Shown here one piece after another: positions 1 through 7,792 of a stretch of 13,466 nt of DNA. Position 1 is the first letter of the stretch, and every line of letters begins with the position of its first letter. The notes beneath the pieces are model-generated. The model did not search any database. It was given only the letters and a program-made list of their open reading frames with translations, and was not told the DNA's origin. The DNA is taken from NCBI GenBank assembly GCA_964499445.1, contig CAZCLE010000029.1:1-13466 (forward strand), read 5' to 3'. Made by a program: the position numbers and the translations under genes. Source of the DNA: GCA-2688105 sp964499445 (GTDB lineage: Bacteria > Chloroflexota > Dehalococcoidia > Dehalococcoidales > GCA-2688105).

Positions 1-1055
1 AGCACGGTGAGGAAGAGCATAACTCCGGGGGCTACGGCTACCCACCAGGTAGTATCCAGATTTTGTTGCCCCGCTTTTAGAATCATCCCCCAACTGGCTA
101 CGTTGGGGTCGCCTAAACCGATAAAGCTCAAGGCAGCTTCAGCCAGGATTACCCCGGGAATAGACAGGGTAGCTATTACTATAATCAGGCTGATGACATT
201 GGGAATAAGATGGGACAAGATGATTCTACGGTCGCTTGCTCCCAAGGCTTTGGAAGCCATAATAAATTCCCTTGTCCTTAATGAAAGGGTTTCACTCCTG
301 ATTAACCGGGCGGTGCCCGTCCAGCCGGTAAGACCGATTACGATGACGATAAGAGCCAGGTTGGGACCAAAGATAAAAACGATGAACACTAACAACAGGA
401 AGAAGGGGAAGGTCATCATAATATCAGTGAATCTCATCAGGATGTTGTCCATCTTGCCGCCTAAATAGGCAGCAGTAACACCAATAAGCGTCCCCAGGGC
501 TATAGCGATACCGGTGGCAAATAAGCCAACCTGCAAAGAGACTCTGGCTCCGGAAACTATCATCGCCAGCAAATCCCGGCCCTTATCATCAGTGCCCAGG
601 GGGTGTTCCCCGACCCCGGTTATTGTATTGGTGATAAATTGCCCCGTCTTGAGGTCATAGACCGATTCCTCAAGGGTGAAACCCAGTGGCGGCAGGTTTT
701 TCTCCTCAAAGTTGACTGCGGTTGGGTCGGCAGTGAACAAGGGGCCGATAAAAGCCAGCAGGATTAGAAACAGAATGAAGGCTAATCCACTGACGGCCAG
801 CCGGTTCTTGCTGGCTCTCTGCCAGTAGTATTGAATCAATCTCCGGCTGGTGTAGAGGAGCGGTATTCCATAGCGGACGAGCAATGTGCCCAGGGCAATA
901 TAGAGGTAAGTAAGCGGGTTGAAAATCTTCTCGACTACAAAAATGTCTAATAAAACAGTTATGCCAATAAGAGCGATGACGGTGATAAAAATACGGTTCT
1001 TAGTACTGCCGACTTTTTGGGCTATAGGCTTGATGTTCTTTAGTCGGTTAGTCAT
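1..1055 (-). CDS. DppC/OppC-type ABC transporter permease, truncated at left edge
   Basis: Inner-membrane permease of a peptide/nickel-type ABC importer. Read on the minus strand from an ATG at 1055, 351 codons are visible and the frame is still open at base 1. The canonical OppC start is seen late: a TM helix at residues 88-107, the HPLGTDDKGRD motif at 151-161, further TM helices, and the cytoplasmic EAA loop that docks on the ATPase (ASKALGAS through HLIPN, about 267-286). The final motif FIGLGDPNVASWG is at 311-323. Unusually, about 80 residues with two predicted TM helices (21-40 and 47-67) precede the canonical first helix. The start overlaps the end of the upstream dppB-like gene by 8 bases (ATGACTAA), which implies translational coupling. 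The substrate cannot be told from sequence. Only the last part of the C-terminus is missing; ATPase genes would be expected further left. Confidence 0.93.
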   Translation of the reverse strand, partial: MTNRLKNIKPIAQKVGSTKNRIFITVIALIGITVLLDIFVVEKIFNPLTYLYIALGTLLVRYGIPLLYTSRRLIQYYWQRASKNRLAVSGLAFILFLILLAFIGPLFTADPTAVNFEEKNLPPLGFTLEESVYDLKTGQFITNTITGVGEHPLGTDDKGRDLLAMIVSGARVSLQVGLFATGIAIALGTLIGVTAAYLGGKMDNILMRFTDIMMTFPFFLLLVFIVFIFGPNLALIVIVIGLTGWTGTARLIRSETLSLRTREFIMASKALGASDRRIILSHLIPNVISLIIVIATLSIPGVILAEAALSFIGLGDPNVASWGMILKAGQQNLDTTWWVAVAPGVMLFLTV

Positions 1056-2025
1056 ATCTTATCCTCGGGTCAAGGTAGGTATAGGTAATATCGGTTATGA
1101 GGTTAATCATCAATATCAAGAAGGCTGAGATAACGGTTACGGCGACGACTACCGCATAATCGTCGGCAAAGATGGCATTGAAGGATATCTGGCCTAAGCC
1201 GGGGATGCCAAAGACAATCTCGGTGAGGTAGGCGCCGCCAAAGACGATGCTGCCCAAATCAAACATAATGATGGTGATTAAAGGCAGAATAGCGTTCCTG
1301 AAGACATGCTTGCCGATGACTGTCCTTTCCGGTAGTCCTTTGGCTCTGGCGGTCCTGACGAACTCCTTTCTCAAGTTATCCAGCATTGCCGACCGGGTAT
1401 ACCGGGTATAGCCGGCCAGCATCCCGGTACCGAGGGTAATCACCGGCAAGATTAGCTGCTGGAGATTGGCTAAGGACAGGAGGGGTATACCGGTATCGTA
1501 ATAGACCTTAAATAGTCCCAGCTTCACCGAAAAGAGGAGAATAAGCATCACCCCCAGCCAGAAATTGGGGATGGATATACCAATGAAGGAAAAAAAGGTA
1601 GCCGCGTAATCGGTCTTACTATATTGCCTGACCGCAGAATAAATGCCGATTAAGATACCTAATATAGCCGCAAAAATGGAGCTCAGAAATATTAACTGAA
1701 AGGAGTAAATCCAGTGGGTTTTAATCAGCTCCATTACCGGCATTGAGGTGCTTAATGACCACCCCCAATCCCCACGTCCCAGGTTGACTATATAATTTAT
1801 GTATTGCTCATATATTGGGATATCAACCCCATATCTAGCCTCTATGGCCGCCACCACCTGTGCCGCATCCTGCCCTCGGGCGGTCAGGTTAGCCAGATAT
1901 TTGTCCGCTGGTGATGTCGGTCCTACCCTGAGCAGAACAAAGGTGATGGTTAGCACTGCCCAGGCAATAAATATGGCGTAGAGCAGCCTTTTGATAATGT
2001 AATCTCTAAGCCAGGTTTTTTTCAT
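1048..2025 (-). CDS. DppB/OppB-type ABC transporter permease
   Basis: Inner-membrane permease partner of the preceding DppC-like protein, 325 aa, the usual size for the family. It has the expected layout: a TM helix at about 14-33, a long external loop to about 100, then five more TM helices. The EAA loop lies at about 221-247 (VRTARAKGLPERTVIGKHV, then RNAILP). The C-terminus DPRIRYD is typical of DppB. The ATG at 2025 has only a weak ribosome binding site. The frame is open upstream to an in-frame stop, but no better start occurs there. It follows the binding-protein gene by 118 bases on the same strand and overlaps the next permease by 8 bases, so the three form one operon. Family assignment is firm; peptide, nickel or other substrate specificity is open. 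Confidence 0.95.
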   Translation of the reverse strand: MKKTWLRDYIIKRLLYAIFIAWAVLTITFVLLRVGPTSPADKYLANLTARGQDAAQVVAAIEARYGVDIPIYEQYINYIVNLGRGDWGWSLSTSMPVMELIKTHWIYSFQLIFLSSIFAAILGILIGIYSAVRQYSKTDYAATFFSFIGISIPNFWLGVMLILLFSVKLGLFKVYYDTGIPLLSLANLQQLILPVITLGTGMLAGYTRYTRSAMLDNLRKEFVRTARAKGLPERTVIGKHVFRNAILPLITIIMFDLGSIVFGGAYLTEIVFGIPGLGQISFNAIFADDYAVVVAVTVISAFLILMINLITDITYTYLDPRIRYD

Positions 2026-2143
2026 TGGTTCTACAGTAGGCTTCAGGCATGGGCAGGGAGAAATTACCCAGAAGCACTTGTGGTTTCTCTACCCCCAAAG
2101 TTCTCCTCATCCTGATAAGCCGGGTTTCAACGAGCTTGATAAG

Positions 2144-3859
2144 TTATTCAAAATACCACAGGTGATAGTTATACCCCATGTTTATGCCCGGTTCTATCCC
2201 TTTGACGTTCTTCTGGAAGCCGGCGTTTGCCAGTTGGAAAGCGAGGAAGTTCACCGGCTGTTCCTCAGCAACGAGCTGGGATAGCTCGGCATATAATTGC
2301 TTCCTTACCTCTTCGTCAAGGGCTTCCTCTGACTTTATCCTTTGGAACAACTCATCAACCTGGCTATTGGAATAGCCCCAGAAGTTTAAGCCGCCTTGGG
2401 TAGCATAAAAGACATCCTGCCCTGAAGGGGAAAGGGGGTGGGTGTTGAAGCCCATTACCATCAAGTCCCAGGGCTCTTCACTTACGGCTCTGGGGCCATT
2501 ATTGTATCCCAGTTCCTGGTCGGTGCCGGGGACCTTATTCATAAGGTATTTTCTCAGTTCGGTTGCCCAGGGGACAAATTTGAGTTCTACCTCGATGCCA
2601 ATGGCTGACAACTCTTCCTTCACCAGGTGCCCTACATTTTCGCGTATATCGTTACCTGAGTTAGTTACTAAAGTTAACTTCAACGGCTTGCCCTCTTTAT
2701 CAGTAACCTCTATGCTGCCGTCAGCTTTCTGGGTGGCATAACCCGCCTCAAGTAATATTTCTTTAGCCTTTTCCTTATCCAGTAGAGGCTCAACCCCATA
2801 TTTGGCGGTACCCTTGTCCACATACCAGGGTGAAGGTTTAGGGATGAAGCTGAAGGCAGGCTCACCGAAGCCAAAAAGCACCTTTTCAATCAGCAGCTCC
2901 TTACTTATGGCCATAGACAGAGCCTGCCTCATCTCTTTCTGCTTGAGCCCTTCCCAGCCATTGTCTCTCAGGTTATACGTCAGTAACAGGTAACCGGTGG
3001 TAGGCACAGTATAGACGTTGATTCGTTCCATGGCTTTGAACTTAGCCACATGAGGGGGGTCGATACCGGCATAAGTGATATCTCCGGCTTCAAGGGCGGC
3101 GTGGCAGGTAGCCGGAGTGCCAAAGAGCTTCACGATATACTGCTCAAAATAGGGTGCTCCAGTATCCTTGCCCAGATAATACTCTAGGTTTCGCTCGACG
3201 ACATACTTGTCATTTCTTATCCATTCCACAAACTTATATGGTCCCAGGTTCCCGGTGTAGGTTAAATTGTTGAATTCTGGAGCCTGGGTAAAGGCATCAA
3301 TATCACCTTCGTATTTAGTGGCGATATACCTGGGGTAGGGGGTTAAATTGCGCACTGTGTATATAAATTCCGGGTCGACCGTCTGACGGGTTATGGTAAA
3401 TGTGGTCTCATTAACTACTTCAGGGGTGACAAACACTGTTTCGTCATTCACCTTTTCCTGCCAGTCGCTCTTGTAGGTGAAATTGAGCCAGTCGGAGAAC
3501 ATCAATTCCTTCAGGGTGTAGACATAATCTTCAGCCGTAACCGGAGACCCATCACTCCACTTCAGGTCGTCTCTAATGGTCACGGTATAAACCAGACCGT
3601 CTTCACTTACCTCAACGTCTCTGGCGGCGCAGCGCAACTGAATACGCCACTCATTATCATAAGTAGCCAGGGAATCCTGGGTGTGTCCGGCATAACCTAA
3701 TGAAGCGTTATCGGCGGCTAGAATCCAGTTGAGCGTCTCGGCATCTCCGGCTGATGTTCCCGATATATAAGCTCCCTTAGTCTCTTGGGAAACCTGGCAC
3801 GAGCCGGCTATTAGGATGGCAATCATTGAGAGAAGAACGAGGATTTTTAGTTTCCCCAT
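2144..3859 (-). CDS. ABC transporter substrate-binding lipoprotein, SBP family 5
   Basis: Extracytoplasmic binding protein of the importer, 571 aa. The first 20 residues are a signal peptide (MGKLK, then a hydrophobic stretch) ending in AGS before Cys21. This fits a lipoprotein signal, although the lipobox has Ala rather than Leu at -3. The body is a family-5 solute-binding protein of the DppA/OppA type. It includes the segment DVEVSEDGLVYTVTIRDDLK near residue 80 followed by WSDGSPVTAEDYVYT, the classic family signature, and a middle region with RQALSMAISKELLIEKV. The start has a strong purine-rich site (GGGGGGAG) about 8 bases upstream. It is first in the operon ahead of the two permease genes. 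The bound ligand cannot be predicted reliably. Confidence 0.95.
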   Translation of the reverse strand: MGKLKILVLLSMIAILIAGSCQVSQETKGAYISGTSAGDAETLNWILAADNASLGYAGHTQDSLATYDNEWRIQLRCAARDVEVSEDGLVYTVTIRDDLKWSDGSPVTAEDYVYTLKELMFSDWLNFTYKSDWQEKVNDETVFVTPEVVNETTFTITRQTVDPEFIYTVRNLTPYPRYIATKYEGDIDAFTQAPEFNNLTYTGNLGPYKFVEWIRNDKYVVERNLEYYLGKDTGAPYFEQYIVKLFGTPATCHAALEAGDITYAGIDPPHVAKFKAMERINVYTVPTTGYLLLTYNLRDNGWEGLKQKEMRQALSMAISKELLIEKVLFGFGEPAFSFIPKPSPWYVDKGTAKYGVEPLLDKEKAKEILLEAGYATQKADGSIEVTDKEGKPLKLTLVTNSGNDIRENVGHLVKEELSAIGIEVELKFVPWATELRKYLMNKVPGTDQELGYNNGPRAVSEEPWDLMVMGFNTHPLSPSGQDVFYATQGGLNFWGYSNSQVDELFQRIKSEEALDEEVRKQLYAELSQLVAEEQPVNFLAFQLANAGFQKNVKGIEPGINMGYNYHLWYFE

Positions 3860-3969
3860 TTATTAAATCTCCCCCCGTCTTCCAATTTCCTAGCTAGTTT
3901 AGCTCACCTAATTTTAGGAACCTTTACAAATTCACTCCTGAGGTAACCCCTCTTATACAGTCCGAGCTT

Positions 3970-3996
3970 TTAAGCCGGCGATTTTACGCCGCTTAA
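3970..3996. repeat. GC-rich imperfect hairpin between the stress-protein and importer genes
   Basis: Arms TTAAGCCGGCG (3970-3980) and CGCCGCTTAA (3987-3996) pair with one bulged base around the 6-base loop ATTTTA. It lies after the stop of the minus-strand stress-protein gene and before the minus-strand importer operon. Neither strand has a T-run after the stem, so an intrinsic terminator is not clear. It could be a weak terminator or an operator. Confidence 0.4.
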
Positions 3997-4072
3997 CCGA
4001 TGAAACAACAAATAGAATCAAGGAGTGTCTTTGCTTTCTTCTAGTTAAGCGTATACTTCACTGGCTACATGA

Positions 4073-4534
4073 CTAGCTAACTCTCAAGGCAGCTGGCGAG
4101 GCTACCAATACGGGGACCGGAGAATGGCGTATAATCTTGTCAGCCACGCTGCCGATAATCCAGCGCGAAACCCCTGATCTTCCATGGGTGCCCATAATAA
4201 TTAGGTCCGTCTGGTTTTTGGTGGCGTAGTCTAGTATCTCGTCAGCGGCTCTGCCCAAGACTACGATGCCCTTGGCAGCTATGCCCTCTTTCTTCAGCTT
4301 ATCTGCCACTTGGGAAACGTATTTCTCGGTCTCGGCCCGGACCTTTGCTTGGGCATCACGGTACCAGTCTTCGGTGGTCACTCCGCCGATGTCCTCAGTC
4401 TGAGGCAAAGGCTCTATCACCCGTAGCAAAACTACCTCTTTAGCTCGGCATCCTTTAGCCACTGCCTTAACGTGCTCCAGACTATACTCTGAGAATTCTG
4501 AACCATCCAGTGGGGCTAGTATTTTTCTATACAT
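4073..4534 (-). CDS. Universal stress protein (UspA family)
   Basis: Small cytoplasmic nucleotide-binding protein, 153 aa, a single Usp domain. The N-terminus MYRKILAPLDGSEFSE has the family strand with Asp10. The C-terminal half carries the ATP-binding signature G-x2-G-x9-G-S, seen as G115, G118, G128 and S129 in GTHGRSGVSRWIIGS. The ending HSPVPVLVA is typical. Presence of the glycine signature argues for an ATP-binding Usp rather than the UspA type that does not bind ATP. The ATG has a good GGAGG site 6 bases upstream. It is monocistronic or only loosely linked to its neighbours, with more than 200 bases on either side. Its precise role is unknown. Confidence 0.95.
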   Translation of the reverse strand: MYRKILAPLDGSEFSEYSLEHVKAVAKGCRAKEVVLLRVIEPLPQTEDIGGVTTEDWYRDAQAKVRAETEKYVSQVADKLKKEGIAAKGIVVLGRAADEILDYATKNQTDLIIMGTHGRSGVSRWIIGSVADKIIRHSPVPVLVASPAALRVS

Positions 4535-4789
4535 TCCGACCTCCTTAATAAAGATCTGTATTAGTATATTAGCACTGAATTCACTCTGATTCTAGTAGTG
4601 AGCACTTACGATGAGCATCAAGCGGTTAGGGTAGAGAGGTGTTTTATCCGCTTACTGCTTAATAATACCGCAAGAACTTAGGACGGGGCAAATAGTAAAA
4701 TAGTATTAGATGCCGAGGTAACGTTTCATTGAACTGTTCAGTTCGGGCAGTAAATTGTGGTTGGGGTTTATGATGCTTTCAGAGTGGGC
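4535..4789. other. Intergenic stretch without a gene
   Basis: AT-rich spacer between plsY-like and usp genes, both on the minus strand. It must contain the promoter of the stress-protein gene; a TATACT at 4563-4568 on the minus strand could be its -10 box, but no good -35 box accompanies it. I see no RNA gene, clear terminator or credible small ORF. Confidence 0.5.
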
Positions 4790-5419
4790 TCAGAATCTGT
4801 CCTTTAGACTCCGGCGGAAGACAACCCGGCGCCAGTTGCCGCCAGTTGAGCGCATCTCCTTTATTCTGGGTATGTACTTTATCCCTGGTATTAGCAGTAG
4901 TATTATTGAGAAAACAATGTATTCTCCTGAATGGTATATCAGCCAAGCCACGAAGGGACAACAGGCAAGAGCCAAGCTGTAGCTAAAAGTAGGGAAGCGG
5001 GTGATGAGCAGGACGATTCCGAATAGAGGGAGACCAATGGCAAGAACCCAGGGCATTAGGAAGACGAGAACCCCAACACAGGTAGCTCCCCCTCTCCCCC
5101 CACGAAATTTGAGGAATACCGGAAAACCATGGCCTATCACGGCAGCGGCTCCGGCGGAGAATTCAATTACAGGTGGCATCCCTAGTGAGCGAGCCAGAAA
5201 AACGGCGGCTGCCCCCTTGGCTACATCTATAAGAAGAACCGATATGCCTTCCGTTATTCCTATGGAGTAGATAACATTCATCGCCCCCATGTTCCGGGTG
5301 CCGACTTCGCGAATGTCCACGCCTTTCCTGAGACGACCCATTATATAAGCCGTAGGCAACGAGCCCATGAGGTAACCACAGATTATGGCGATGGCAGCCG
5401 TATACATTACAATATCCAT
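4790..5419 (-). CDS. plsY: PlsY-like acyl-phosphate:glycerol-3-phosphate acyltransferase
   Basis: Integral membrane enzyme expected to transfer an acyl group from acyl-phosphate to glycerol-3-phosphate, the first step of phospholipid synthesis. Length is 209 aa, normal for PlsY. Motif 1 is seen as GSLPTAYIMGRL (19-30) with DIREVGTRNMGAMNV (35-49). The D-x3-KG element is at 65-70. Motif 2 is GHGFPVFLKFRGGRGGAT (96-113). Several TM helices run throughout, including 8-28 and about 119-140. Two glycine-loop motifs deviate from the common forms: GTRNMGAMN in place of GSGNxGATN, and GGRGGAT in place of GGKGVAT. The lysine normally in motif 2 is thus arginine. The C-terminal motif 3 is poorly recognisable. 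It may be a divergent PlsY or a paralogue. The ATG at 5419 has a weak AGG site; Met5 is an alternative start. Confidence 0.85.
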   Translation of the reverse strand: MDIVMYTAAIAIICGYLMGSLPTAYIMGRLRKGVDIREVGTRNMGAMNVIYSIGITEGISVLLIDVAKGAAAVFLARSLGMPPVIEFSAGAAAVIGHGFPVFLKFRGGRGGATCVGVLVFLMPWVLAIGLPLFGIVLLITRFPTFSYSLALACCPFVAWLIYHSGEYIVFSIILLLIPGIKYIPRIKEMRSTGGNWRRVVFRRSLKDRF

Positions 5420-5437
5420 AGTTTCTAAACCTATATG

Positions 5438-5484
5438 TTGCTAAACTATATAGTGCAATATATTACATACGCGCTGAAATTTCA
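5438..5484. promoter_or_regulatory. Divergent promoter region with two perfect 10-bp palindromes
   Basis: The spacer between the minus-strand plsY-like gene and the plus-strand ABC exporter holds ACTATATAGT at 5445-5454 and TGAAATTTCA at 5475-5484, both perfect palindromes. A possible plus-strand promoter is TTGCTA (5438-5443) with TATTAC (5461-5466), 17 bases apart, each matching four of six consensus bases. The palindromes could be operators, but their AT-rich nature means they could also arise by chance. Confidence 0.3.
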
Positions 5485-5564
5485 ATATCACCGCTGTTAG
5501 GCGTGTTTATCACCGAGCGGCCGGGTAGCTTGCCTCCAGAGAAGCACCAGCGTAAAATGGGGGT

Positions 5565-6563
5565 GTGGAGAAGAAGCCAAACCGCCATATTATTTTAGTG
5601 GAACACTTACAAAAGAAGTATGCCGACCTGGCAGCGGTTGATGACGTCAGCTTTAGCGTGGATGAGGGGGAGGTCTTTGGTCTCCTCGGTCCCAACGGGG
5701 CAGGAAAGACGACCACCATCAATATCCTGTGCACCCTGTCCCGGCCTACCTCAGGTAAGGCATTAATCAATGGTTTTGATGTTGTCCATGAGCAGAGCCG
5801 GGTGCGTCAGTGTATCGGGCTGGTATTTCAAGACCCCAGCCTTGATGAACGTCTGACCGCACTGGAGAACTTGGAGTTTCACTCCCGAGTGTATAATGTC
5901 CCCGCCTCAGTCAGGAAGGAAAGGATTGAGCAGATTCTGAGAATGGTAGAGCTCTGGGAAAGACGTCATGACCTGGTTAAAACCTTCTCCGGGGGTATGA
6001 AACGCCGTCTTGAACTGGGTCGTGGTCTCATCCACTACCCTAAGGTGCTTTTCCTTGATGAGCCAACCCTCGGGCTTGACCCTCAAAGCCGCAATCGCCT
6101 TTGGGAGTTCATCCTGGACCTGCGTCGTAAAGAGGGGGTCACCATCTTTCTTACCACCCACTACATGGATGAAGCTGGCTATGCTAATCGTATTGCTATC
6201 ATGGACTATGGGAAGATAATTGCCCTAGATAGCCCGGAGAGGCTCAAAAGCCTGGTAGGTGGCGACGTTATCAGCCTGAGGACTACAGATGATGAGACGG
6301 CACAAGCGGAGCTCCTGAGCCGATACCAAATCGAGTCCAAACGTGATGGGGAGCAGCTAGTCTTTGAAGTCCCCAATGGCGAAGAGTTCATTCCTGCTTT
6401 CATCAAGGGGTTCAGCACCGATATCCTCAATATTAGCCTGCGTCGACCTACCCTGGATGACGCCTTCCTCAAGCTAACCGGGCGCCAGCTCAGGGATGAG
6501 GCGGTTAAGAGTGAGATGAAAGAGATGGCGCGGCGATACGGTCACTACCGAATGAGGCACTAA
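5565..6563 (+). CDS. ABC-2 type exporter ATP-binding protein (DrrA/CcmA-like)
   Basis: Cytoplasmic ATPase of an exporter, 332 aa. All motifs are intact: Walker A GPNGAGKTT (42-50), Q-loop Gln89, signature FSGGM (141-145), Walker B VLFLDEP (161-167), and switch His199 in TTHYMDEA. A C-terminal extension of about 110 residues after the nucleotide-binding domain, ending in a DDAFLKLTG motif, is typical of DrrA-type proteins (daunorubicin/drug or polysaccharide export). The GTG at 5565 is the only start before an in-frame TAA at 5553. Its G-rich site directly abuts the start codon, so initiation may be weak; GTG 5598 is a less likely alternative. The permease gene follows 22 bases later. The exported substrate is unknown. 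Confidence 0.95.
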   Translation: MEKKPNRHIILVEHLQKKYADLAAVDDVSFSVDEGEVFGLLGPNGAGKTTTINILCTLSRPTSGKALINGFDVVHEQSRVRQCIGLVFQDPSLDERLTALENLEFHSRVYNVPASVRKERIEQILRMVELWERRHDLVKTFSGGMKRRLELGRGLIHYPKVLFLDEPTLGLDPQSRNRLWEFILDLRRKEGVTIFLTTHYMDEAGYANRIAIMDYGKIIALDSPERLKSLVGGDVISLRTTDDETAQAELLSRYQIESKRDGEQLVFEVPNGEEFIPAFIKGFSTDILNISLRRPTLDDAFLKLTGRQLRDEAVKSEMKEMARRYGHYRMRH

Positions 6564-6585
6564 TCCTTCTGTGGGAAGGAGAACC

Positions 6586-7377
6586 ATGAACAACTTGCGG
6601 GGTATCTACACTATCTGGTATCGGGACCTGCTGAGGTTTCGGCGGGATAAGGTACGCATGGTGGGTTCCATTACCTTTCCCCTGTTGTTTCTGGTAGTCT
6701 TCGGTAGCGGGCTGAGTGGCACGATGGGTATGCTTGCCCCTGGGGTTAATTTCTCCAAGTTCATATTCCCCGGCATAGTTGGCATGACCGTGCTTATGAC
6801 CTCTTTTACCGCCGGAGTATCTGTGGTTTGGGACCGGGAGTTCGGCTTCCTAAAAGAAGTATTGGTGGCACCAATCAGCCGGGTGGCGGTAGCCGCGGGT
6901 AAGACACTGGGCGGAGCAACAATAGCTCTGATTCAGGGCATAGTGATGCTTCTTTTTGCCCCTATTTTCGGGGTCTCCCTTCCTCCGGGAATTGTGCTTA
7001 AATTATTGCCGGTCATGTTCCTGGTAGCTTCCGCCTTATCAGCAATGGGAATCCTTCTCGCTTCCCGAATCAAGTCCATGGAAGCTCACCAGGTGGTAAT
7101 GCAGTTTCTCATGTTTCCGATGATATTTCTCTCCGGGGTGTTCTTCCCGGTTGGTAACCTGCCATCCTGGATGAGCGTGCTGGTCAAGATTAACCCGGCG
7201 ACCTATGGGGTTGACTCTATTCGCCAACTGGTGCTTGGACCCCAGCTTACCACCTCGTTTAGCCTCAACGTTCTGGGTCACACCATGTCCATTGTTGATG
7301 ATTTGATGGTGGTGGCAGCCTTCGGAGTGGTGATGGCTGTCCTAGCCATGTGGTCATTTAATATTCAGGAATACTAA
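6586..7377 (+). CDS. ABC-2 type exporter permease (DrrB-like)
   Basis: Membrane partner of the upstream ATPase, 263 aa from the ATG at 6586. That start is preferred because AAGGAG sits 4 bases upstream; an in-frame GTG at 6571 would add five residues and lies upstream of that site. The protein has the ABC2_membrane layout: an amphipathic N-terminus with RDLLRFRRDK, a first TM helix at about 26-45, and the conserved coupling segment FLKEVLVAPISR with AAGKTLGGA. The late segment FLSGVFFPVGNLPSW followed by NPATYGVDSIRQ is also characteristic. Six TM helices are expected. With the ATPase it forms a two-gene operon. Drug, lipid or glycoconjugate export are all possible. Confidence 0.94.
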   Translation: MNNLRGIYTIWYRDLLRFRRDKVRMVGSITFPLLFLVVFGSGLSGTMGMLAPGVNFSKFIFPGIVGMTVLMTSFTAGVSVVWDREFGFLKEVLVAPISRVAVAAGKTLGGATIALIQGIVMLLFAPIFGVSLPPGIVLKLLPVMFLVASALSAMGILLASRIKSMEAHQVVMQFLMFPMIFLSGVFFPVGNLPSWMSVLVKINPATYGVDSIRQLVLGPQLTTSFSLNVLGHTMSIVDDLMVVAAFGVVMAVLAMWSFNIQEY

Positions 7378-7464
7378 AAGAATGACCTGGCAAATTGCCT
7401 CCATGAGGCACAATCCGATGGATTAAGCCTTCGTAGCGTGCTAGAATAACTCTTTGGGAGCGTT

Positions 7465-7755
7465 ATGGTAGAGAGTGAGCCAGTCAGGATTGTGGTTAGG
7501 GTTCAGCCTAATGCGGGCGAGAACGAGGTGATACGCTTCAAAGATGGGGTCTTGTTCATAAGAATTGCTGCGCTGCCAATAAAGGGTAAAGCCAATCAGG
7601 AGTTAATTAAGTTCCTCAGCGATATCTTGGGGGTGAGCCGGAGCCACCTGACTATTGAAAAAGGTATGACCAGCAAGAGGAAGGTTATAGGTGTTAGTGG
7701 GTTAACCCAAAGGCAGGTTACGGGACAACTTGAAAGACTGATACGTTTGAGGTGA
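7465..7755 (+). CDS. yggU: YggU/DUF167 family protein
   Basis: Small protein of 96 aa that matches the UPF0235 (DUF167, YggU) family along its whole length. Its hallmarks are RVQPNAGENEV near residues 9-19, RIAALPIKGKANQELIKFL (about 33-51) and the late TSKRKVIGVSG. The biochemical role of this family is not established; homologues occur beside YggT or proline-synthesis genes in other bacteria, which is not the case here. The ATG has GGGAG 4 bases upstream. It lies 87 bases after the exporter permease and 37 bases before the malic enzyme, all on the plus strand, so cotranscription with the latter is possible. Confidence 0.93.
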   Translation: MVESEPVRIVVRVQPNAGENEVIRFKDGVLFIRIAALPIKGKANQELIKFLSDILGVSRSHLTIEKGMTSKRKVIGVSGLTQRQVTGQLERLIRLR

Positions 7756-7792
7756 TTTTAAGTAGCTCAAGCACGGCAATAGGAGGATAATC

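Noticed and set aside
4755..5270. Plus-strand and short minus-strand open frames within the PlsY-like gene
   Set aside because: They lie within or antisense to a gene with clear PlsY motifs and have no independent support.
7396..7410. Hairpin TGCCTC-CAT-GAGGCA after the exporter permease
   Set aside because: Only six pairs with a three-base loop and no T-run follows, so a terminator is not supported.
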